From Trogon surrucura (lineage: Eukaryota > Chordata > Aves > Trogoniformes > Trogonidae): DNA of 64,000 nt. Of this stretch, positions 10,936 through 18,085 are shown one piece after another (the stretch's first letter is position 1; each line of letters opens with the position of its first letter). Under the pieces are notes generated by a model that did no database searches, was not told where the DNA came from, and worked only from the letters and a program-made list of their open reading frames with translations. Where the stretch lies: assembly GCA_020746105.1 (NCBI GenBank), contig JAJGST010000022.1, forward strand, positions 1,456,276 to 1,520,275. The letters are read 5' to 3'. The translations under genes and the position numbers were made by a program.

Positions 10936-11300
10936 ATGGAAACGGACGCGGCAACTCGCCTCCTTAGTATACTCTCTAAGAGAGGAGGAAAAGTAAAGGA
11001 GCGAGACGTATTAGCCCCATGGGCTCGGAAACGGGAGAAAATGAACGACCCGCCATTAATCTTTAGTTCCACGGAATGGCGTGAAGTAGGAGACTTTTTG
11101 TGGAACTGTACTCTAGAGAGAGGAACAGAAGGAAAGGAAGCGAAAGAACTAGGAACGGTTTGGAAAACTGTAATATGCACTCTAGAAATCATGCAAGCAG
11201 AAAAGAAAGTTGCTGCGGCAGCGATCGAAGCGTTGGGGGGAGGGCAGGAAAGGAAAAAGGCAAAGGAAGAAACTCCCTGCTCGTCCCGACTGGGTGGAAG
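10936..11300 (+). pseudogene. LTR-A provirus gag, matrix region
   Basis: An open frame from ATG 10936 encodes about 120 residues beginning METDAATRLLSILSKRGGK, rich in basic residues with a tryptophan-containing middle, in the position of a retroviral matrix domain. It runs into an A tract (11301-11326) and an unrelated LTR-B piece, so the natural continuation is lost. After the second A tract (11606-11629) a further gag-like frame (about 11640-11790, EDQDEPLKEILNKLAEL) ends at a TAA. Confidence 0.7.
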
Positions 11301-11330
11301 AAAAAAAAAAAAAAAAAAAAAAAAAAGGAG

Positions 11331-11605
11331 AAACTGCACTGCATTGCCGAATTAAGACTTTTGTCCTTGAGCTGAGCTCTTTTCTAAACAAGTGCATAAC
11401 TCTTGCTTGTTAATTATGAAAAGAGACCCTGACCAGCCAGGTACAGCTCATGTTGAGAGCTTGTCCGTGAGAATGAAGATAAGACGCTTCTTGTACACCA
11501 GATGTGCATGGGAGTGAACGGGAGAGTACGATCAAAACAGACCTGGGAAATTCTGCTCTCCCTGTGTGATAACAGCGTGATCGAAGTAATACTTGAGCTA
11601 ATAAG
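11331..11605 (+). repeat. LTR-B fragment between two poly(A) tracts
   Basis: This segment matches the inner part of LTR B at 63.02-63.30 kb (plus) and 23.7-24.05 kb (minus), but lacks both LTR ends. It is bounded by 26 A (11301-11326) and 24 A (11606-11629). The flanking gag-like sequence is interrupted exactly here, so the segment was added to the provirus. Confidence 0.8.
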
Positions 11606-11799
11606 AAAAAAAAAAAAAAAAAAAAAAAAGAGAGAGGGGGAAGAAGGAAGATCAGGATGAACCCCTGAAAGAGATCCTGAACAAACTCGCTGAATTATCA
11701 ACTGGACAGCGAGAAATAGAAGAAACCCTTAAACCAGTTCAGCTCCCCCACTACCATCAGCTCCCTCACTCAAGCCTGATTTTCAAGCTTGAACCATAA

Positions 11800-11950
11800 A
11801 GGATCCTTTGCAACAGCGATGGAGCAGTGTCATCAGAGACGTTATAATAGAGGGAGATTGGGAAGCAGCCAGTTCGATTGAGTGTCCTGTTATTATTAAT
11901 AACGGACAAGGGACTTGAGAACCCCATGATCCCGCATGATGTGGCTGTGC
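11800..11950 (+). pseudogene. LTR-A provirus gag, capsid-start remnant
   Basis: One frame reads a short block resembling the start of a retroviral capsid: a PVIINNGQ motif followed after one stop by EPHD. It is only about 50 codons long and is joined directly to env-like sequence, so the rest of gag and all of pol are deleted. Confidence 0.5.
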
Positions 11951-12059
11951 AGCATCCTGTCACTTCAACAGCGCAGCAGCAACACGACCGTGCACTGGGC
12001 CTGCCTGTTGAATCCCTTTGTTTCGCCCAGTGACGTGATGGGACCCTGAAGTACCGATT

Positions 12060-12230
12060 ACCAACGATGATATGGACTGGACTGGCAGAAGATGCTTACG
12101 GCTGATGGCAGAGCAATTGTGGGAAAATGTGACTGTTCTCAATGTTACCTGTTGTATTAATATGTATCCTCTTTGTGTGACTAACAATGAAGCTTATATT
12201 GGTTGTGTAATCAAAGCCACATAGTAGGTG
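12060..12230 (+). pseudogene. LTR-A provirus env surface remnant
   Basis: A frame ending at the TAG of ACATAG (about 12222) contains two adjacent N-glycosylation sites in WENVTVLNVTC and several cysteines (CCINMYPLCV). This pattern is typical of a retroviral surface glycoprotein. Only a short internal piece survives. Confidence 0.5.
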
Positions 12231-12237
12231 TTAAGGT

Positions 12238-12350
12238 TTATGTACTAACCAGCAGAGTGATCTTTCTTTAGCTAAAAGCAAGGCAGGGAAACCAGCTGCC
12301 TTTTGCTTTGTTAGAAGTGTGTGATTAAGGATCAAAGTATGATTTAGGGC
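12238..12350 (+). repeat. Family-X segment inside the provirus
   Basis: The run around CTGCCTTTTGCTTTGTTAG and the following GTGTGATTAAGGA match the reverse complement of family X at 45.85-45.95 kb. Either X derives from the 3' interior of related proviruses or the provirus picked this piece up. Confidence 0.6.
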
Positions 12351-12375
12351 GATGGGTGTGAGAACTTTGACAGGA

Positions 12376-12530
12376 TGAATTAAGAGTTTAGTTAAGGCAT
12401 TTTTGGTTATTGCAGTTTTAATTGTTATAGGCTTACTTATGTTTAGTTGTTTGATAAGTATAATCAAGAAAATTATAAGCAAGCTAGCGGATGAAGCCTG
12501 GGTTGTCCAAAAAGAAAAAGGGGGATATGT
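12376..12530 (+). pseudogene. LTR-A provirus env transmembrane anchor and tail
   Basis: After a TGA at about 12375 the frame reads a basic residue, about 20 strongly hydrophobic residues (VIAVLIVIGLLMFSCLI), then a lysine-rich tail that ends across the 3' LTR start. A membrane anchor with a short tail directly before the purine tract is where the end of retroviral env lies. The ectodomain is missing. Confidence 0.65.
12511..12524 (+). promoter_or_regulatory. LTR-A provirus polypurine tract
   Basis: AAAGAAAAAGGGGG lies three bases before the 3' LTR, a textbook plus-strand primer tract. Confidence 0.85.
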
Positions 12531-12928
12531 AGAGGAATTTCTTGTGGAGCAGAGGTGCGGTATAACTTTAAAAGTGTGGACAACCCAGCGTAGGCCTAAA
12601 CAAAGGCTCTGTCCTTGAAGCTGCCTTGGAACACAGGGAGGAGGAGGTTTTATCTGTTTTGTGAGAGCTTTGCGAGATGCTTGGCGGGAGGTGCTGGCCC
12701 CGGGGGGAGAAGAGGGGGCGAGAGCCGCCTGCATAGTGGAATGGCACTACCCAATAAAATGCTGGCGCGTGTAAACCTGTAACTGACCAACTCGGTTAAG
12801 GGGCAGGCGCGGGGACACTGCTGAACTGTATATATTGAGCTGTCCGGAGCAATAAAGGGAGGATGATCTGTAGCCATATTGGTGTGATGATCGTTAACTT
12901 GGCCGGCTCTCCGAAGGGACCCTCTTCA
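12528..12928 (+). repeat. LTR-A provirus 3' LTR
   Basis: 401 bp, reading identically to the 5' LTR when compared base by base by eye. Confidence 0.95.
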
Positions 12929-12987
12929 GCTTGCTGCTTAATAACTACTCTAACTATAGCAAGCTTGAGCAAAACTTCTGTTATCCT

Positions 12988-13005
12988 GCCCCACGTTGGG
13001 CACCA
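12988..13005 (-). promoter_or_regulatory. ERVL1 primer binding site (Lys-type)
   Basis: On the minus strand TGGTGCCCAACGTGGGGC lies a few bases inside the 5' LTR. It differs at one base from the lysine tRNA (Lys1,2) type site TGGCGCCCAACGTGGGGC. The name ERV-L comes from leucine-primed relatives, so a lysine-type PBS on an ERV-L-like pol is notable. Confidence 0.75.
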
Positions 13006-13013
13006 AAAAAGAC

Positions 13014-13610
13014 TGTGGTGGTTTGGCCCTGGCTGGAGGCCAGGAGCTCACCAAAGCTGCTCTATCACTCCCCTTTTTAGATGGACAGGGGAGAGGTGAG
13101 ATGTAACAAGAGGCCCGTGGGTAAAGATAAAAAGCAGTTTAATGTAGGAATAGCAAAAAAAGCAAAGCAGAACAGTACAAAGATTATTCTCTACTTCCCA
13201 TTGGCGGGCAATGTCCGGCCGCTTTCCCAGGAAGCGGCGCTCCAACACGCGTAGCGGTTGCTCCGGAGGACAAACACAAAGAGCGAATGCCCCTCCACTT
13301 CCCTCTGCTTTCTCGCTTTCTGAGCTGACGTCATATGGTATGGAATACCCCTTTGGTCAGTTTGGGTCAGCTGGCCCGGCTGTATCCCCTCCCAAGATGT
13401 TGCTCACGCCCAAACTACTGTTGGGAGAACGTTGGAAAAAGAAACAAAAAAAAAAACAAACTGCACAGCCTTGGTGCTGTGTGAGCACCGCTTAGCAGTA
13501 GCCAAAACACTGGGATGCTATCAACACCCTTCTAGTTACTGCTCCAAGAAACACAGCACTGAGGGAGTTGCTGTGGGAAGATTAACTCCACCTCAGTCTG
13601 ACCCAATACA
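13014..13610 (-). repeat. ERVL1 5' LTR
   Basis: 597 bp. Compared with the 3' LTR it lacks five bases at 13319/13320 that form the TATA element, and it has a perfect CRE palindrome TGACGTCA at 13326-13333. A shorter A/AG stretch near 13157 is another indel. Confidence 0.9.
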
Positions 13611-13615
13611 ACTGT

Positions 13616-13975
13616 TCAGGCACTTCACTTACATGGAAGCTTTTTCTCTTTATGTCTTCAATGCTGGTCTATTCAGGTCTGTTCTCCTTCTCGGACAGTT
13701 TATCAAAGAGTTTTTCAAATGGTTTCTTGGATTCCTCTGTCAATTTTTCCATGTCTGTGATGCAAGCCTGTAGGGGATGAGAGAGACTGTCTTCATACTG
13801 CCCCACTTTGTTAGCCACTTCATTCACAGTTGATGTTGTGCCATCTGCTCCCCACACTATTCTTGACAAGGTGTGCCTGCACAAACTTTTGCAGCATATG
13901 TCGATGGCATGGCATTTCATCAGGGTTTACAATTGCTCGCAGATCACTGTAAATCACTTGTCACACAGCTAATTT
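13616..13975 (-). other. Unassigned stretch, possibly retroviral gag-like
   Basis: The left end (TCAGGCACTTC) continues the family-X sequence interrupted by ERVL1. Beyond it the minus strand has an 83-codon open frame (13669-13920), hydrophilic and rich in E and K, without recognisable motifs. No call is possible beyond a suspicion that it belongs to an ERV interior. Confidence 0.3.
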
Positions 13976-14074
13976 TCACATGTGCAGCCTTTTACTTCCT
14001 TGCGACCCCTTTTACTTCTCAGCACCCCCAACGTGTTACTCAAGATCCAGCAGTGACCTTGGTCGCTATAGGAG

Positions 14075-14790
14075 TGTGGTGGCTTGGCCCTGGCTGGAGA
14101 CCAGTTCTCACCAAAGCCACTCTATCATTCCCCCTTCTTAGATGGACTGGTGAGAGGGAAAACATAACAAGAGGCTCATGGGTCAAGATAAGGACAGCTT
14201 AATAAAGCAAAAGCAAAGGCCATGCAAAGAAGAAAAGGCAAATAAAAATAAGATTATTTTCTACCTGCTATCAGCACTCCATGTTCAGCCACTTCCCAGA
14301 AAGCAAGACTTCAGTAAGCGTAGCAGTTGCTCTGGAGGACAAATGCAAATAACAAATGCCCCCCCCCCCCCCCCCCCCCCCCCCCGCTTCCTTCTTTCTC
14401 TTGACTTTTATATCTGAGCTGAGATCATATGGTATTGAAGTGCTGGAGCCTGAACAATAGGCCCTGAACTGAAGTTGACCTATAGATGAACCTCACAACC
14501 CCACAATATATAATATTATTCCACATAGTATTAATCACATATGTAATGTATTACTAATCTTTAGTATGTGTGTATATATATATTCTGATGACAATCTATA
14601 AAAGCTTTGCTGTAATGCTTATTATGTAGTGGTAACAAGCAGAATGCTATTTCTTTATTCAGAGGCATGTTACAAGTGCTGCACAAGCACTGTTCAGCAC
14701 TAGTCAAAACACTGGTGTGTTATTAATACCTTTCTAGCTATCACTACTGCTATGGGGAAAATTAACTCCATCTCAGATAAAACAAATACA
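14075..14790 (-). mobile_element. ERVL solo LTR, with family-X sequence inside
   Basis: Same family as the ERVL1 LTRs (TGTGGTGG to AATACA). Flanked by AGGAG (14070-14074) and AGGAT (14791-14795), a five-base duplication with one change. From about 14441 to 14672 the usual LTR middle is replaced by inverted family-X sequence, with roughly 180 bp of LTR missing, so the insertion was accompanied by a deletion or this is a recombinant LTR. Confidence 0.75.
14359..14385 (+). repeat. Poly(C) tract, 27 bases
   Basis: An uninterrupted C run inside the ERVL solo LTR where the paralogues have short C-rich text. It is liable to slippage and its length may be a sequencing artefact. Confidence 0.9.
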
Positions 14791-15193
14791 AGGATCAAGT
14801 ATAAGCAAGAGCCTTTCTACATACCAGTCCTTGGTAATAACTACAAACATCAGGTGTTATCACTTCTAGTAGGAGACACTATCTGCAAAAACATGCTGTT
14901 AACTTGAGAAAGTGCAGCCTCTTAGAAGAGACTGAGCTAAAAAGTTAAATCACTGAACAGAATTGGTTCTGTTTAGCTCAAACCAGAACAGTGTCACAGG
15001 TGAGACAGATTAAATGAGAACCCATAGTGTATCTGGGTAGTGTGGTTTATTTAAGAACCAACAAGATTAAAGATCTTACCCTAATTGATTATCTCACACA
15101 CATTTCATTGAATCATAATATCATAGAATGTTAGGGATTGGAAGGGACCTCGAAAGATTATCAAGTCCAATCCCCCTGCCAGAGCAGGAATAC

Positions 15194-16714
15194 CTAGACT
15201 ATGCCACACAGGAACGTGTCCAGGCAGGTCTTGAATGTCTCCAGAGAAGGAGACTCCACAGCCTCTCTGGGCAGCCTGTTCCAGGGCTCCGTCACCCTCA
15301 CTGAGAAGAGGTTTCTTCTCGAGTTTAAGCGGAACCTCTTATGTTCCAGTTTCAGCCCATTACCCCTTGTCCTATCAGTGGTTGTCACCGAGAAGAGCCT
15401 GGCTCCATCCTCATGACACTCACCCTTGATATATTTGTAAACATTAATGAGGTCACCCCTCAGCCTCCTCTTCTCCAAACTAAAGAGCCCCAGCTCCCTC
15501 AGTCTTTTCTCATAAGGGAGATGCTCCACTCCCTTAATCATCCTAGTTGCCCTGTGCTGGACTCTCTCCAGCAGTTCCCTGTCTTTCTTGAACTGAGGGG
15601 CCCAGAACTGGACACAGTATTCCAGATGGGGTCTCACCAGGGCAGAGTAGAGGGGAAGGAGAACCTCTCTTGACCTACTAACCACTCCCCTTCTAATACA
15701 CCCCAGGATGCCATTGGCCTTCCTGGTCACAAGGGCACACTGCTGGCTCATGGTCATCCTGCTGTCCACCAAGACTCCCAGGTCCCTTTCCCCTACACTA
15801 CTCTCTAATAAGTCATTCCCCAACTTATACTGGAACCTGGGGTTGTTCCTACCCAGATGCAAGACCCTACATTTACCCTTGTTATATTTCATTAAATTTT
15901 TCCCTGCCCAACCCTCCAGCCTGTCCAGGTCTCGCTGAATGGCAGCACAGCCTTCTGGCGTGTCAGCCACTCCTCCCAGCTTGGTGTCATCAGCAAACTT
16001 GCTGACAGTACTCTCTAGTCCCTCATCCAAGTCATTGATGAATATATTGAATAATACTGGTCCCAGTACCGACCCTTGAGGGACTCCACTGGATACAGGC
16101 CTCCAACCAGACTCCGCCCCATTGACCACAACTCTTTGGCTTCTTCCCCTCAGCCAGTTCACAGTCCACCTCACTACCCGAGAGTCTAGACCACACTTCC
16201 TCAGTTTAGCAGCAAGGATGCTGTGGGAGACTGTGTCAAATGCTTTACTGAAGTCAAGGTAGACCACATCCACCGCTCTGCCATCATCTCTCCACCTTGT
16301 TATGTCCTCATAAAAGGCTATGAGGTTAGTCAAGCACGACTTCCCTTTGGTGAAGCCCTGTTGACTGTCTCTAATGACCCTCTTATCCCTGATATGCCTT
16401 GAGATGGCACCAAGGATAAGTCGTTCCATCACTTTCCCAGGGATGGAGGTGAGGCTGACCGGTCTATAGTTACCCGGGTCCTCCTTCTTGCCCTTTCTGA
16501 AGACTGGAGTGACATTTGCTTCCCTCCAGTCCTCAGGCACCTCTCCCGTCTCCCAAGACTTGGTAAAGATGATGGAGAGTGGTCTAGCAATGACATCAGC
16601 CAGCTCTCTCAGCACCCGTGGATGCATCCCGTCTGGACCCATGTATTTATGGATGTCCAGATTGCTTAATTGGTCCCTAACCCCGTCCTCATCGACTAAA
16701 GCAAACTCCTCCAC
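15194..16714 (-). pseudogene. CR1 ORF2, reverse transcriptase part
   Basis: 506 open codons covering the whole RT core and C-terminal region. In order: [67 protein letters not shown] (first catalytic aspartate in YLDF), [30 protein letters not shown] (the catalytic aspartate pair), [12 protein letters not shown], then the conserved [21 protein letters not shown] and [21 protein letters not shown] blocks. The RT primes on nicked target DNA. The frame is cut off from the upstream part by two extra bases near 16771. Confidence 0.93.
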
Positions 16715-17226
16715 TGCCCTGACTTCCTCTGGGGCCTCAGGGGAACGGGGCTCCTCAGGACAGCCTCCGGAGCAGAGTAGACAGAGGCAAAGAAGGCATT
16801 CAGTAACTCTGCCTTCTCTGTATCTTCTGTCACCAAGGCACCCACCTCATTCATCAGTGGGCCTACATTGCCTCTGGTGTTAGTTTTATCTGCCACGTAT
16901 TTGAAAAAACTCTTCCTGTTGTCCTTGACCCCTCTCGCCAGGTTCAATTCTAGGGAGGCCTTTGCTTTCCTAGTTGCCTCCCTACATCCTCGGACAACAG
17001 CCTTATATTCTTCCCAAGTGGCCAGCCCCGCCTTCCAAGATCTGTAAATTCTCCTCTTGCACTTGAGCTTACCCAGCAGATCCCTGTTTAGCCACGCAGG
17101 TCTCCTGGTTCCGTTATTTGACTTCCTACGTGTTGGGATGCTCTGATCTTGAGCACGGTAGAAGCAGTCCCTGAACGCTAACCAACTATCTTGGGCCCCT
17201 TTACCTTCAAACAGCCTTGCGCCCAT
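16696..17226 (-). pseudogene. CR1 ORF2, linker between endonuclease and RT
   Basis: An ORF starting at ATG 17226 with a CCCATGG context. It covers the linker ([51 protein letters not shown]) and then runs out of frame because of two extra bases (AG at about 16771-16772) relative to the copy at 57.55 kb. It overlaps the endonuclease ORF by 49 bases in the -1 frame. The same arrangement is present at 57.9-58.0 kb. Confidence 0.85.
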
Positions 17227-18083
17227 GGGATTTTCTCAAGTAATTGCTTGAAAAATCCAAAGTTTGCCTTGGCCAAGTCCAGGGTTGCAATTCTGCTTGC
17301 TATTTTGTTTCTGCTACATGAGATCCTGAACTCCACCATTTCATGGTCACTGCAGCCAAGGCAGCCCTCAACCTTTACTGCTTCAACCAGATCCTCCTTG
17401 TTAGCGAGGATGAGGTCCAGCAGTGCTCCTCTCCTAGTCGGCTCCTCCACCATTTGCATCAGAAAATTATCATCGATGCACTGGAGGAACCTCCTGGACT
17501 GTGGCTGGCTGGCTGAGTTGTCCTTCCAGCAAATATCAGGGAAGTTAAAATCCCCCACAACAACCAGGGCCTGTGATTGTGAGACCGCTCTCAGCTGCCT
17601 GTAGCAGGCCTCATCAACTTCCTCACCCTGATCTGGTGGCCTGTAATAGACACCCACAACAGTATCTCTCCTGCCAGCCTGCCCCTTAATTCTAACCCAT
17701 ACACTCTCAACTTGCTCCTCATCCATGCCTGGATGGTATTCAAGACATTGCAGTTGCTCTTTCACGTAAAGAGCGACTCCACCACCTCGCCTGGCTGGCC
17801 TGTCTTTCCTGAAAAGGACATAGCCACCCATGACCACATTCCAGTCATGTGAGCTGTCCCACCATGTCTCTGTAATTGCCACCAGATCATAATCTCCTGC
17901 CCGAACCCAGGTTTCTAGCTCCTCCTGCTTATTCCCCATGCTGCGTGCATTGGTGTATAAGCATTTCAGGGAGCAAGCTGAGCACACTGATCTCACCCTA
18001 GGGGGATGGGAGGCCACCCGGTCCTCATAATTTCTAGAGCACTGCCCTGCTGCAATCCCAGCTATAACCCCATCCCCCTTCAT
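17178..18083 (-). pseudogene. CR1 ORF2, APE-type endonuclease domain
   Basis: 301 open codons starting at ATG 18083, two bases after the ORF1 stop. APE-endonuclease motifs are in order: LKCLYTNARSM, AITETWWDSS (catalytic E), YYRPPDQ, VVGDFNFPDICW (catalytic D and N) and GCSDHEMVEF (catalytic D-H). The enzyme nicks the target strand. All catalytic residues I can identify are intact. The frame ends 49 bases into the linker because of the -1 offset. Confidence 0.92.
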
Positions 18084-18085
18084 AT

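Larger units (their letters stand above)
10339..12928 (+). mobile_element. LTR-A provirus, recent, non-autonomous, chimeric
   Basis: A complete two-LTR provirus on the plus strand inside ERVL1. GCTTGC at 10333-10338 and 12929-12934 is a perfect six-base target duplication. The LTRs (10339-10739, 12528-12928) are both 401 bp and I see no difference between them. Order inside: PBS, splice-donor-like site, gag matrix region, an LTR-B fragment between two A tracts, a little more gag, env surface remnant, family-X segment, env membrane anchor, purine tract. There is no protease, RT or integrase sequence. It therefore depended on another element's enzymes, yet inserted recently. Confidence 0.95.
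3320..13610 (-). mobile_element. ERV-L provirus (ERVL1), with two nested insertions
   Basis: A class III, ERV-L-like provirus on the minus strand. Order in its own sense: 5' LTR (13014-13610), PBS (12988-13005), leader ORF, gag, protease, RT, RNase H, integrase, purine tract, 3' LTR (3320-3927). There is no env, which is usual for ERV-L. ACTGT at 3315-3319 and 13611-13615 is a perfect five-base target duplication, again as expected for this class. The interior is broken by a CR1 (7170-8321) and by the LTR-A provirus (10339-12928). Without them the element would be about 6.5 kb. It sits inside family X. The LTRs differ at many sites, so it is clearly older than its nested provirus. Confidence 0.92.
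13976..15005 (-). mobile_element. LTR E copy, interrupted by an ERVL solo LTR
   Basis: Bases 13976-14069 and 14791-15005 are two consecutive parts of an LTR-E copy in the same orientation as the one at 20.64-21.45 kb. Shared blocks are the CAGCCTTTTACTTCCTTG segment on the left and the AAGAGCCTTTCT and GCAAAAACATGCTG blocks on the right. They are separated by the solo LTR at 14075-14790. Confidence 0.7.

Noticed and set aside
10764-11339. Minus-strand frame of 191 codons over the provirus gag
   Set aside because: It is the shadow of the gag frame and the A tract (poly-F start); nothing supports it.
13669-13920. 83-codon frame as a definite gag gene
   Set aside because: No gag motif can be read, and its placement between X and E sequence leaves its origin open.
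14359-14385. Poly(C) run as an i-motif or G-quadruplex signal
   Set aside because: It occurs in C-rich LTR text and is probably slippage or a sequencing artefact; no independent support.
15201-15938. Plus-strand frames over the CR1 RT and the same frames at 7.3, 47.5 and 56.0 kb
   Set aside because: They recur because the CR1 C-terminal region recurs. They are antisense shadows, not a conserved small gene.
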